DNA from: Poseidonocella sp. HB161398
Lineage (GTDB): Bacteria > Pseudomonadota > Alphaproteobacteria > Rhodobacterales > Rhodobacteraceae
Direction: 5' to 3'
Assembly: GCF_005870025.1 (NCBI RefSeq)
Contig: NZ_VATA01000010.1
Coordinates: 99,613-163,612, forward strand
DNA length: 64,000 bases
Position 1 is the stretch's first letter, and the number at the start of each line of letters is the position of its first letter. Both the position numbers and the translations under genes were made by a program. The notes under the pieces were generated by a model. It did no database searches and was not told the origin of the DNA. It was given only the letters and a program-made list of their open reading frames with translations. Positions 37,273 to 46,384 of the stretch are shown piece by piece.

Positions 37273-39501
37273 TCAGAATTTCTTGCCGGGCTTCTTCGGG
37301 CCGCCCGGGCGGGGCTTGCCGCCTGCGGGCTTCGGCCGGAACCCCTCGCTCTTGGCGCGGAAGGGCGGCTTGCCGCCGTCGGCGTCGCGGCGCGGCTTGG
37401 AGAAGCCGCTGCGCTTGCCCTCGCCTGCCTCGCCTGCGGGCTTCGAGAAGCCCGTCCGGCGCGGACGCTCCTCGCCCTCGGCCTTCTTCGCCCAGGGCTT
37501 GTCGCCGCCACCGGCCGGACGGCGGCTCTTGGAGTGCTCACCCGCATCGGGGCGGCGGAAGCTCTTGGACGCATCGCTGAAGCGCGACTCCTTCGGCTTC
37601 GCGGGGCTGCGCGGACGCTCTTCGCCCTCGCTGCGGGAGAATTCGCGCTTGCGCGGCGGGCGCTCCTCGCTCTGCGAGTACTCGCGCTTCGGCGGGCGCG
37701 GACGGCTGTCGCCTTCCTCGCGGCGCACCGGGCGCGGCGGACGCGGGGACTCGGCGTCGGAGCTGCGCTCCTCGCGCTCGCGGCGCGGCGGGCGGGGCCC
37801 GTCATCGCGGCGCGGACGCGGGCCATCCTCGCGGCGCGGGCGGGGCCCATCTTCGCGGCGCGGCCGCGGGCCGTCCTCGCGGCGCGGGCGCGGACGGGTC
37901 ACTTCCTCGGGCACGCTGTCGAGCACCGCCAGGGAAATGTCGTCCTCCAGCACGCCGCCATCGCCCAGCCGCGCGACCAGCTCGGGCGCAGCCGCTTCGG
38001 CCAGCTCGACGAAGGTGGCGTCGTCGGAGACGCGGATCTTGCCGATCTGCGTCTTGTCCAGACCGCCTGCGCGGCAAAGCAGCGGCAGGATCCAGCGCGG
38101 CTCGGCATTCTTGTCGCGCCCGACGCTGAGCTTCGCCCAGACCGACGGGCCGAATTCGGGGCGGTCGCGCTCTTCGCGGGGCTTGCGCAGCGGTGCCGCG
38201 TTCAGCTCTTCGGGCGCGGAAAGCTTGCCCTGGTAGAGGCGGAAGCAGGCGGCGGCGATCTGCTCGGGGGTGTAGGCCTCGATCAGCTTGGCGGCGAAGG
38301 CGGCCTCGCGCCCGGAGGGCTCCTGCGTCCAGGCCTCGTCCTCCAGCAGCCGCGCCTCGTCCTTGTCGAGGATCTCGTCGGCGGAGGGCGCGGTGACCCA
38401 TTCGGCCTCGACCTTCGCCCATTTCAGGATGCGCGACGCCTTCTTCACCGCCTTGTCGGTGGCGATCACCGCCGAGATGCCCTTGCGGCCCGCGCGGCCG
38501 GTCCGGCCGGAGCGGTGCAGCAGCGCCTCGGTGCTCTGCGGCAGGTCGGCATGGATCACCAGGTCGAGATTCGGCAGGTCGATGCCGCGCGCGGCCACGT
38601 CGGTGGCGACGCAGACCCGCGCCCGGCCGTCGCGCAGCGACTGCAGCGCATGGCTGCGCTCGTCCTGGCTCAGCTCGCCCGAAAGGCTCGCCACCAGGAA
38701 GCCGCGGTTCGCCAGCCGCGCGGACAGCCGGGTGACGGCTGCGCGGGTATTGGCGAAGACGATCGCGGTCGGCGCGTCGTGGAAACGCAGCAGGTTGATG
38801 ATCGCGTGCTCTTCGTCGCCCGGGGAGACCTGCACCGCCTGGTAGGAAATGTCGGTATGCTGCGAGCCCTTGTCGAGCGTGGTCACCCGCTCGGCATCGC
38901 GCTGGTACACCTTGGCCATCTCTTCGATCGTCCGCGGCACGGTGGCCGAGAACAGCAGCGTGCGCCGCGTCTCGGGCGCCTCGGAGAGCATGAATTCCAG
39001 ATCCTCGCGGAAGCCCAGATCGAGCATCTCGTCGGCCTCGTCCAGCACGACGGCGCGGATATCCGCCAGATCCAGCGAGCCGCGGGTGATATGGTCGCGC
39101 AGCCGGCCCGGGGTGCCGACCACGATATGCGCGCCCCGCTCCAGCGAGCGGCGCTCGTCCCGGGCATCCATGCCGCCGATGCAGGTCGAAATCCGCGCCC
39201 CCGCCTTGGCGTAGAGCCAGCCGAGCTCGCGCGCCACCTGAAGCGCCAGTTCGCGCGTCGGCGCCACCACCAGCGCCAGCGGCGCCGCCGCCGGGCCCAG
39301 CCGCTCGGCCTCGCCCATGAGCGTCGGCGCAATCGCGAGGCCGAAGCCCACGGTCTTGCCCGAGCCGGTCTGGGCGGAGACCAGGAGGTCCTTGTTTTCG
39401 AGCTCGGGGGCGGTCACGGCTTCCTGGACGGAAGTCAGGCTATCATACCCGCGCTCGGCGAGGGCATCTTGAAGAGTCGGTATCATGAGCGGGGTGTCCA
39501 T
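37273..39501 (-). CDS. DEAD-box RNA helicase with DbpA-type RNA-binding domain and RG-rich tail
   Basis: The roughly 742-residue protein unwinds RNA with ATP. Helicase motifs are complete: Q motif region YDSLTSVQEAV, motif I AQTGSGKTVGF, PTRELALQ, GTPGRLRDH, motif II LDEADEMLDLGF, SATVP, then in the second domain VATDVAARGIDLPNLDLV and HRSGRTGRAGRKG. A DbpA-like RNA-binding module follows (RWILPLLCRAGGLDKTQIGKIRV, about 490-512), placing it near CsdA/DeaD. The last about 180 residues are an Arg/Pro/Gly/Lys tail, including four tandem RPRRE/DDG units (24-bp DNA repeats, about 37795-37885). I place the start at ATG 39501 (MDTPLMIPTLQDALAERGYDSL); ATG 39486 or TTG 39531 are possible, and none has a strong ribosome site. 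Confidence 0.9.
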   Translation of the reverse strand: MDTPLMIPTLQDALAERGYDSLTSVQEAVTAPELENKDLLVSAQTGSGKTVGFGLAIAPTLMGEAERLGPAAAPLALVVAPTRELALQVARELGWLYAKAGARISTCIGGMDARDERRSLERGAHIVVGTPGRLRDHITRGSLDLADIRAVVLDEADEMLDLGFREDLEFMLSEAPETRRTLLFSATVPRTIEEMAKVYQRDAERVTTLDKGSQHTDISYQAVQVSPGDEEHAIINLLRFHDAPTAIVFANTRAAVTRLSARLANRGFLVASLSGELSQDERSHALQSLRDGRARVCVATDVAARGIDLPNLDLVIHADLPQSTEALLHRSGRTGRAGRKGISAVIATDKAVKKASRILKWAKVEAEWVTAPSADEILDKDEARLLEDEAWTQEPSGREAAFAAKLIEAYTPEQIAAACFRLYQGKLSAPEELNAAPLRKPREERDRPEFGPSVWAKLSVGRDKNAEPRWILPLLCRAGGLDKTQIGKIRVSDDATFVELAEAAAPELVARLGDGGVLEDDISLAVLDSVPEEVTRPRPRREDGPRPRREDGPRPRREDGPRPRRDDGPRPPRREREERSSDAESPRPPRPVRREEGDSRPRPPKREYSQSEERPPRKREFSRSEGEERPRSPAKPKESRFSDASKSFRRPDAGEHSKSRRPAGGGDKPWAKKAEGEERPRRTGFSKPAGEAGEGKRSGFSKPRRDADGGKPPFRAKSEGFRPKPAGGKPRPGGPKKPGKKF

Positions 39502-39596
39502 CGGGTCGGCGCGGGGTCCGTCCCGGCGCAAGGAATGCGGACCCCTACAGGAGCCGCGGCCCTTTGTCCACAGGCTTCACCGGCCAGCGTTACCTG

Positions 39597-40493
39597 TCAC
39601 TCCATTGCCGCGAGGAAGGCAGTGACCAGCGTCGCCGAGTTCGCCGCGGCCAGCGCGAAGAAGGTGCCCATCTCGTTTTCGCCCTCGCCGCCCCCGGCCA
39701 GATCCGACAGCGACCGGAAGGCGATGAAGGGCACCTGGTTGGCCCAGGCGACCTGCGCCACCGCCGCGCTTTCCATGTCGACCACCTGGGCGTCGAACGT
39801 GTCGAAGACATATTCGCGGAAATCGGCATTGTCGAGGAAGGCCATGCCCGAGACCCCGTTGCCGCCGACCACCACCTCGGGCGGCGCGCTGAGGCAGTCG
39901 TCCTCGGCGGCGCAGGACTCGAATTCTACCTCGGCCGCGACCGTCTCGGCCGTCGCCAGCAGCCCGGGATCGGCTTCGAACCAGAACTTCCGCTCGGGCG
40001 CCTCGATGCCCTCGCGCATCACCTCGACCGACTTGGGGAAGATCATGCCGTAATTGGGGAAATCGGTCGGCACGAAGGGCAGCTGCATGTAGCCGTCCTC
40101 CGTCTCCCGCGCCAGCAGCGCCTCGAGATAGGAGCCCCACTGCCCGGCCACGACCACGTCGCCGATATGCAGCGAAGGATCGACGCCGCCCGCGATGCCG
40201 GAGAAGACGATGGCGGAAATGTCGAACGTGTCGAGCGCCAGCTGCGTGGTCATGGCGGCATTGACCATCGAGATGCCCGACAGGAAGAGCACGACATCCT
40301 GCCCCGCCAGGCGGCCGGTGACGAAGCTGACGCCGTTGGCGCTCTGGCTCTCGGCGCCTTCGAGCGCGTCGACCAGCATGCCCCATTCCGGGGCGAAGGC
40401 GGACATCACCGCCACGCGGGGGACCGGCTCCTGCGCCCAGAGCGCGGCGGGACAGGCGAGGCTGGCAAGGCAGAGGGCGGCAAGGCGGGTCAT
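39597..40493 (-). CDS. Exported 5'-methylthioadenosine/S-adenosylhomocysteine nucleosidase-like protein
   Basis: The 298-residue protein starts with a signal peptide (MTRLAALCLASLACPAALWAQEP), so it is predicted to be periplasmic, unlike the cytoplasmic MTA/SAH nucleosidase. The mature part follows the nucleoside phosphorylase fold: VAVMSAFAPEWGML near the start, VVLFLSGISMVNAAMTTQLAL (about 65-85), IVFSGIAGGVDPSLHIGDVVV (about 95-115), and AQVVDMESAAVAQVAWANQVPFIAFRSLSDLAGG (about 230-263). The nucleoside-binding Glu (DMES) and the catalytic Asp (SLSD) of the nucleosidase family are both kept. A central insert with a Cys pair (SCAAEDDC) fits a disulfide in the periplasm. Confidence 0.75.
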   Translation of the reverse strand: MTRLAALCLASLACPAALWAQEPVPRVAVMSAFAPEWGMLVDALEGAESQSANGVSFVTGRLAGQDVVLFLSGISMVNAAMTTQLALDTFDISAIVFSGIAGGVDPSLHIGDVVVAGQWGSYLEALLARETEDGYMQLPFVPTDFPNYGMIFPKSVEVMREGIEAPERKFWFEADPGLLATAETVAAEVEFESCAAEDDCLSAPPEVVVGGNGVSGMAFLDNADFREYVFDTFDAQVVDMESAAVAQVAWANQVPFIAFRSLSDLAGGGEGENEMGTFFALAAANSATLVTAFLAAME

Positions 40494-40947
40494 CGGCGGG
40501 CTCCGGCAGAACGAGGGCTGGATCAAGGCTGCGGCCCGGCCCGGGCGCGGTCAAGTCCGGCATCCGGACAGCGGCGAAGCGCCGCCGCGGCGCCCTCGGT
40601 AAGGTGGCGAATCGAGCCGGACCGACTCGCTGCAACGCGCGTCACCCCGCTTTGGTTCCCGCAGAACATGTCTCCGGCGCGGGACAGACTCGCCCCAAGG
40701 GCGAATCGAGGACTGGAATTCCGGAAATCTGGCCAGAGTTTTTCATCATTAAATGGACAACCGGCAAGATTCCGCCTAAAAAGGAAGGGCTCTTGAAGAC
40801 CCCAGCGAAGATCGGGGCGCGGGCGAAAACAGGAATTCAGGCGAGTTGCTTCTAATGAGACTGACGACCGGGACCTGCCACTAGGCGGATTGTTAACCTG
40901 TGTCAATCAGCATGCTCATCCCTGGGTTCCGCAAATGGGGAACGGGC
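40494..40947. other. 450-bp intergenic region before the glucan locus
   Basis: No gene is evident. The right half (40740-40910) is AT-richer and probably holds the promoter of the downstream ABC transporter gene, but no convincing -35/-10 pair could be picked. Short self-complementary strings such as CTGGAATTCCGG (about 40713) occur. Confidence 0.4.
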
Positions 40948-42876
40948 ATGAAGAAGTTCACAAGTTTCTGGGGCCTGATCACGGCCTACTGGGTATCGGA
41001 CCGATGGCGCGAAGCCTGGATCCTGACCGTTGCGATCTTCGCGCTGACCACGCTTCTGAGCAAGGCCAGCGTCTGGACCGCCACGGCCAGCGCCGACTTC
41101 ATCGCCTCGCTGGCCGGGTTCCACCGCAACCTCAATACCGGCGAGGACGCGGTCAGCATCCTGTTCACCGCCGCGATCCTCTTCGTCGCCATTTTCCTGG
41201 GCAAGTCCGCAGGCGTCGCCACGCGGCACCTGATCTCCAGCCACCTGCACCGCAAGGCGCGCGCCTGGATGGTCAGCCGCTTCGATTCCGCCGTGCTGGC
41301 CGACCAGCGCATCGCGCTCGACCTCAGCTCCGACAAGGGCGGCGAGGCCGGGGCCCAGCGCCTGCCCGACGCGATCGACCAGCGCATCGACGAATGCTCG
41401 CTGGGGCTCTTCGGCGGGGTGATCGGCCTGGCCATGGGGCTCTGGGGCGCGATCGCCTCGATCTGGTTCGTCTCCCAGGCGCTTCTGGAACGCAGCCAGG
41501 CCGTGGCCTTCCTAGACGGCTGGGCCGCCTGGGCGCGCGACGGGCTGACCGCGATGGGCCTGCCCGGCCTGGCGCAGGCCGTCGTGATCGAGCCCGGCAT
41601 CCACGGCACCGCGATCCTCTCCGGCCTGCTGGTCCTGACCTATGTCCCCACGGTCACGGCCATCGCCTGGATGATCGGCAAGGTGATCGAGACCCTGACC
41701 GTGATGCGCCAGCGCCATGACGGCGCCTGGCGGGGCGAGTGGAACGCCATGCTGAACCGCGTCACCCGCCTGGCCGCCTCCAAGGGCCAGGCCGTGCAGC
41801 GCGACGTGAACGAGCGGCTCTATGACGACATCGACCGCACCTGGGGCCGCCAGAACCGCTGGTCGGCGGGCATGCTGCTGTTCACCGACAGCTACAACTT
41901 CCTCAGCTCGCGGCTCTTCGCCTACCTGCCGGCGCTGCCGGCCTACATGTCCGGTCAGATGAGCTTCCGCACCTTCGCGGCCAGCTCGGAACTGACCGCC
42001 GCGCTGATCGCCGACACCTCCTGGTTCATCAACGTGATGCCCGCCATCGCCAACCTGCGCGCCAATGCCGACCGGCTGACCGAGCTGGCGCGCGCGGTGG
42101 AGCGGGTGAAGGACCGCGAGGCCTTCTACCGCGAGACCGGCGTCAACGAGTTCCGCCAGGCCACCCACGAAGCCGGCCCAGTGCTGAAGCTCGCGGGCCT
42201 GGCGCTGAACCACCGCGGCCATGGCGGCGACGCCTTCGTCTCGGTCCCGCGGCTGGAGCTGTGGAAGGGCGACTGGATCTACTTCCACGGCCGCAACGGC
42301 TGCGGCAAGAGCTCGCTGCTGAAGGCCGTGGCCGGGCTCTGGCCCTACGGCACCGGCACGGTCAGCCGCCGCGACGACTGCCGGCTGTTCTTCGCCGGCC
42401 AGGAGCCCGACCTGCCCGACCGTTTGACGCTCAAGGCGCTGGCCACCTACCCTGCCCGCGAAGGCGAATTCGACGACCTTCGCGTCGCCCAGGTCCTGTC
42501 CCGCGTCGGGCTCGGCCAGTTCATCAACGCGCTCAAGGAGGAGCTTCACGACGGCCAGCTCTGGCGCAACGTCTTCTCCGGCGGGCAGAAGCAGCGGCTC
42601 GTGCTGGCGCGGATCCTGCTCCACAAGCCCGAGATCCTGCTTCTGGACGAAGCGACCTCGGCGATGGACATGGTGGCGACCGCCGAGTTCCACATGACGA
42701 TCCGCGAGGAACTTCCCGAGACTTCGGTGCTTGCGGTTCTACATGGCAAGGAAGTGCCGCACGATCCGGATGGCCTGCCGTTCTATAACGCCGTACTGGG
42801 AATCCGGAACGGAATCGGCATGGTCCGTCCCGTCGGCAAGGGTAATCTGGGGGTCGCGCAGCTGGTGGCGGAGTGA
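40948..42876 (+). CDS. SbmA/BacA-type ABC transporter, membrane and ATPase domains fused
   Basis: The roughly 642-residue half-transporter has a membrane domain of about six helices and a C-terminal ATPase. The membrane part (for example FLGKSAGVATRHLISSHLHRKARAWMVSRFDS and MSFRTFAASSELTAALIADTSWFIN) matches the SbmA/BacA and YddA/ABCD group rather than ordinary exporters. The ATPase shows Walker A HGRNGCGKSSLL (about 462-473), signature FSGGQKQRL (about 548-556) and Walker B EILLLDEATSAMD (about 568-580). A mycobacterial relative with fused ATPase imports hydrophilic solutes. The gene lies 23 bases before a GH3 glucosidase, so uptake of glucan or glucan pieces is a sensible guess. I use ATG 40948 (MKKFTSFWGLITAYW); GTG 40900 or ATG 40912 are alternatives. 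Confidence 0.82.
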   Translation: MKKFTSFWGLITAYWVSDRWREAWILTVAIFALTTLLSKASVWTATASADFIASLAGFHRNLNTGEDAVSILFTAAILFVAIFLGKSAGVATRHLISSHLHRKARAWMVSRFDSAVLADQRIALDLSSDKGGEAGAQRLPDAIDQRIDECSLGLFGGVIGLAMGLWGAIASIWFVSQALLERSQAVAFLDGWAAWARDGLTAMGLPGLAQAVVIEPGIHGTAILSGLLVLTYVPTVTAIAWMIGKVIETLTVMRQRHDGAWRGEWNAMLNRVTRLAASKGQAVQRDVNERLYDDIDRTWGRQNRWSAGMLLFTDSYNFLSSRLFAYLPALPAYMSGQMSFRTFAASSELTAALIADTSWFINVMPAIANLRANADRLTELARAVERVKDREAFYRETGVNEFRQATHEAGPVLKLAGLALNHRGHGGDAFVSVPRLELWKGDWIYFHGRNGCGKSSLLKAVAGLWPYGTGTVSRRDDCRLFFAGQEPDLPDRLTLKALATYPAREGEFDDLRVAQVLSRVGLGQFINALKEELHDGQLWRNVFSGGQKQRLVLARILLHKPEILLLDEATSAMDMVATAEFHMTIREELPETSVLAVLHGKEVPHDPDGLPFYNAVLGIRNGIGMVRPVGKGNLGVAQLVAE

Positions 42877-42899
42877 CCCCGTAACGAGGGGGTCGCGAC

Positions 42900-45140
42900 G
42901 TGACCACGCAAGACGATCTGCAGGGGCTGCTGTCCCGGATGACGCTGGCCGAGAAGATCGGCCAGCTGAACCTCCTGGCCGCGGGCGAGGGCCTGACGAC
43001 CGGGGCCGAGACCTCGACGCCGCTCGCGAAACGGCTGGATGCCGGCGAGGTCGGCGCCATCTTCGGCACCAAGTCCCGCGCCTCGACAAGGGCGATGCAG
43101 GAACGCGCCATTGCCGGGTCGCGCCACGCGATCCCGCTGTTCTTCGCCGAGGACGTGATCCACGGCCACCGCACCATTTTCCCGCTGAACATCGCCCAGG
43201 CCTGCTCCTGGGACATGGAGCTGATCCGCGCCTGCGCCGCCTTCTCCGCCGAGGAGGCCTCGAGCGAGGGGCTGCACCAGGTCTACGCGCCGATGATCGA
43301 CATCAGCCGCGATCCGCGCTGGGGCCGCGTCGCCGAGAGCCCGGGCGAGGATCCGCATCTGGCGTCGTGCATCGCCGAGGCGATGACCCGCGGCCTGCAG
43401 GAGAACAACGGCGGCCGGGTCTCGGCCTGCCTCAAGCATTTCGTCGCCTATGGCGCCACCCAGTCGGGCCGCGACTACGACAACGCGACCATGGCCTGGG
43501 AGGACCTGCTGGACATCTACCTGCCGCCCTTCGAGGCCGGGGTGAAGGCCGGGGCCGAGGGGGTCATGGCCTCCTTCAACGCGGTCAACAAGATGCCGAT
43601 GCACGCCCATGAGCCGCTGATCGAGGGCTGGCTGCGCCGCACGGCCGGCTTCGGCGGGCTGGTCGTCTCGGACTATACCGGCGTCAAGGAGCTGGTCGCC
43701 CACGGGCTCGGCAGCGCCGAGATGGTCGTGGCCCGCGCGCTGCATGCCGGGATCGACATGGACATGGTCGGCGAGGACTATCTGCGCCACCTGCCGGGCC
43801 TTGCCGAGCACGGGCTCGACGCGCCGGAGACCGGGCTCTTCATCTCGGCCGAGACGATCCGCGGGCTGATCGACCGCGCCTGCCTGCGGGTGCTGGCCTT
43901 CAAGGCGCAGCAGGGGCTGTTCGAGGATCCCTTCAAGGGCATGGACCCGCTGGCCCCGACGCCGAACCGCCAAGCCGGCCGCGCGCTGGCGCGGAAGGCC
44001 GCCGCGGGCTCCTGCGTGCTTCTCAAGAACAACCACCTGCTGCCGCTGAAGCCCGGCCAGAAGGTCGCGCTGATCGGGCCGCTCGGCTCGGACCGGGCCA
44101 ACATGCTGGGCACCTGGTCGGTCTCGGGCGATGCCCGCGACGTGGTCAGCCTGGAGGACGCGCTGAAGGCGCATGACTGGGCCAGCCTGAAAACCGCCGT
44201 CGGCGCCAATCTGGTGCGGGAGAAATGGCTGGTCGACCGGCTGAACGTCCATGGCGTCACGGTAGAGCCCGATCCCCGCGACGAGGCCGCGCTGCTGCGC
44301 GAGGCCCGCGAGGTGGCCGAGGCGGCCGATGTCGTCATCCTGGCGCTCGGCGAGGCGAAGGAACAGGCCGGGGAAAGCTCCTCGGTGCTCTGCCCCGACC
44401 TGCCCGAGCCGCAGCGGCGGCTGGTGGCGGAACTGGCGGCGGGCTGCACCCCGGTCGTCGGCGTGATCTTCGCCGGGCGGCCGCTGGCCCTCGGCAAGGT
44501 GCCCGAGCAGGTCGACGCGCTGATCTATGCCTGGCATGGCGGCGTCGCCGGTCCCGAGGGCGTGGCCGACATCCTGACCGGCGCGGCCGAGCCCACCGGG
44601 CGGCTGGCCGTCACCCTGCCCGTCCATCCCGGCGAGACGCCGCTGAGCTATGCCGCCGAGCCGACCGGACGGCCCTTCCCCGGGCATTTCCAGAAATTCC
44701 TGACCGGCTGGCTCGATCTGGAGGACGGGGCGGCGCGGGCCGCCTATCCCTTCGGCTACGGGCTGAGCTACGGCAATGTCGAATATTCCGCGCCGATGGC
44801 CGACGTGCCCGGCGGCGGCGAGGCCGGCATGGCCGAGATCTCGGTCGACATCACCAATACCTCGGAGCGCGCCGTTACCGAGACCGTGCAGCTGTACCTC
44901 TCGGACCCCGAGGCGCGGATCACCCGGCCCGGACGGCTCCTGAAGGATTTCCGCCGCGTCCCCGTCGCCCCCGGCGAGACCAGGCGCGTCACTTTCGAGA
45001 TAACCGCCGAAATGCTCAGCTACCACGTCGCCCCCAGCCTCGCCGAGGCGCAGAAGGTCTGGGATCCCGGCCGGATCATCGTCCATACCGGCCCGGACAG
45101 CCGCGCCACCAAATCGGTGGAGATCACATGGGGGGCGTGA
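42900..45140 (+). CDS. Glycoside hydrolase family 3 beta-glucosidase
   Basis: The 746-residue enzyme cuts terminal beta-linked glucose from oligosaccharides. It has the GH3 N-terminal barrel (LLSRMTLAEKIGQLNLLA; RHAIPLFFAEDVIHGHRTIFP; GRVAESPGEDPHLAS; FVAYGATQSGRDYDNATM), the nucleophile in GGLVVSDYTGVKELV (Asp about 258), the alpha/beta sandwich with GKEQAGESSS-type acid/base region (AKEQAGESSSVLCPDLP, about 485-501) and a fibronectin-like C-terminal domain (TVQLYLSDPEARITRPGRLLKDFRRV). It starts with GTG after GAGGGGG and has no signal peptide, so it should be cytoplasmic. It lies between the ABC transporter and a beta-1,2-glucanase-like gene, suggesting beta-1,2-glucosyl (sophoro-oligosaccharide) substrates. 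Confidence 0.9.
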   Translation: MTTQDDLQGLLSRMTLAEKIGQLNLLAAGEGLTTGAETSTPLAKRLDAGEVGAIFGTKSRASTRAMQERAIAGSRHAIPLFFAEDVIHGHRTIFPLNIAQACSWDMELIRACAAFSAEEASSEGLHQVYAPMIDISRDPRWGRVAESPGEDPHLASCIAEAMTRGLQENNGGRVSACLKHFVAYGATQSGRDYDNATMAWEDLLDIYLPPFEAGVKAGAEGVMASFNAVNKMPMHAHEPLIEGWLRRTAGFGGLVVSDYTGVKELVAHGLGSAEMVVARALHAGIDMDMVGEDYLRHLPGLAEHGLDAPETGLFISAETIRGLIDRACLRVLAFKAQQGLFEDPFKGMDPLAPTPNRQAGRALARKAAAGSCVLLKNNHLLPLKPGQKVALIGPLGSDRANMLGTWSVSGDARDVVSLEDALKAHDWASLKTAVGANLVREKWLVDRLNVHGVTVEPDPRDEAALLREAREVAEAADVVILALGEAKEQAGESSSVLCPDLPEPQRRLVAELAAGCTPVVGVIFAGRPLALGKVPEQVDALIYAWHGGVAGPEGVADILTGAAEPTGRLAVTLPVHPGETPLSYAAEPTGRPFPGHFQKFLTGWLDLEDGAARAAYPFGYGLSYGNVEYSAPMADVPGGGEAGMAEISVDITNTSERAVTETVQLYLSDPEARITRPGRLLKDFRRVPVAPGETRRVTFEITAEMLSYHVAPSLAEAQKVWDPGRIIVHTGPDSRATKSVEITWGA

Positions 45141-46384
45141 CGGCCGGGCTGAGCGACGCCCAGCTGCGCGACCGGATCGCCGAGGCCACGGCGGGCTATT
45201 TCCTCGACTGGAGCCATCCGGTCTCCGGCATGGCGCGGGAGCGCTCCGCCGGGGCCTTCGGCTATGACGTGGAGGAGACCGTCACCACCGGCGGCACCGG
45301 TTTCGGCATCATGGCGCAGATCGTCGCCGCCGAGCGCGGCTGGCGCAAGCGGCAGGAGATCCTCGACCGGCTGGAGCGGCTGACCGGCTTCCTGGAGACC
45401 GCGGACCGCTTCAACGGCGTCTATGCGCATTTCTACTACGGCTCGACCGGTCGGGTGATCCCCTTCATGGCCGGGGATGACGGCGGCGATATCGTGGAAA
45501 CCTCCTTCCTCGCCATCGGCCTCCTGGCGGCGGCAGAGTACTTCTCCGACGCGCCGGAGCTGGCCCGGCGGATGGAGGAGATCGTCCGGGGCATCGACTG
45601 GTCCGCCCATGTCGGCCCGAAAGGCGTGATGTGGCATGCCCATCCCGACCGGCCCTTCCCCGAGAAGGCGCTGGATCTGGGCGGCTGGAACGAGGCCTTT
45701 CCAGTCTTCGTGCTGGGCGCCGGGGCGGAGGACGAGAGCCGCCGCATCCCCGCCAGTATCTACCATGACCGCTGGGCGAAGGCGCGGAGCTTCCTCAATG
45801 GCCGCTCGTTCGAGGGCATCCCGCTGCCGCTCGGCCCGGACTGGGGCGGGCCGCTCTTCCTGTCGCAGTACCCGTTCCTCGGCATCGACCCGCGCGGGCT
45901 GAAGGACGCCTATGCCGATTACGGCGTGCTGGCGCGGAACCACGCGCTGATCAACCGCGCGCATTGCCTGAAGAACCCGCATGGCTGGAAAGGCTACGGC
46001 CCGGATCTCTGGGGGCTGACCGCGGGGGACGACCATTCGGGCTATGTCGCGCATTCGCCGAAATCGGATACCGGGGTGATCACGCCGACCGCGGTGCTGA
46101 CCTCCTTCCCGATGGTGCCGGAGGAGGCGATGCCGGTGATCCGCCACCTGCATGACGATCTGGGCGACCGGATCTTCGGCGAGGCGGGCTTCGTCGACGG
46201 GTTCAGCCTGCATCACGGCTGGATGGCGGAAAGCCGGCTGGCGATCGACCAGGGGCCGATCGTCGCCGGGCTGGAGAACCACCGCTCGGGTCTCTTGTGG
46301 ACCCTGGTGATGAAGCGGCCGGAGATCCGGCGCGGACTGGCCGCGCTCGGTTTCTCCTCGCCCTATCTCTCGCCGAGCGCCTGA
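45128..46384 (+). CDS. Glycoamylase-domain protein, GH144-type endo-beta-1,2-glucanase
   Basis: The 418-residue protein consists mainly of an (alpha/alpha)6-type domain with the sequence marks of the glycoamylase/GH144 family: TGGTGFGIMAQIVAAERGW (about 50-68), GDDGGDIVETSFLAIGLLAA (about 109-128), GPDWGGPLFLSQYPFLGIDPRG (about 236-257), GYGPDLWGLTAGDDHSGY (about 285-302), GVITPTAVLTSFPMVPE and LAIDQGPIVAGLENHRSG (about 375-392). Characterised GH144 enzymes hydrolyse beta-1,2-glucans. There is no signal peptide. The start ATG 45128 overlaps the end of the GH3 gene by 13 bases. Its last 22 bases overlap the convergent GH15 gene. Confidence 0.85.
   Translation: MGGVTAGLSDAQLRDRIAEATAGYFLDWSHPVSGMARERSAGAFGYDVEETVTTGGTGFGIMAQIVAAERGWRKRQEILDRLERLTGFLETADRFNGVYAHFYYGSTGRVIPFMAGDDGGDIVETSFLAIGLLAAAEYFSDAPELARRMEEIVRGIDWSAHVGPKGVMWHAHPDRPFPEKALDLGGWNEAFPVFVLGAGAEDESRRIPASIYHDRWAKARSFLNGRSFEGIPLPLGPDWGGPLFLSQYPFLGIDPRGLKDAYADYGVLARNHALINRAHCLKNPHGWKGYGPDLWGLTAGDDHSGYVAHSPKSDTGVITPTAVLTSFPMVPEEAMPVIRHLHDDLGDRIFGEAGFVDGFSLHHGWMAESRLAIDQGPIVAGLENHRSGLLWTLVMKRPEIRRGLAALGFSSPYLSPSA

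Noticed and set aside
40604..40855. 83-codon frame upstream of the glucan-locus transporter
   Set aside because: No ribosome site, no recognisable features, and codon composition unlike the neighbours; more likely the promoter region.
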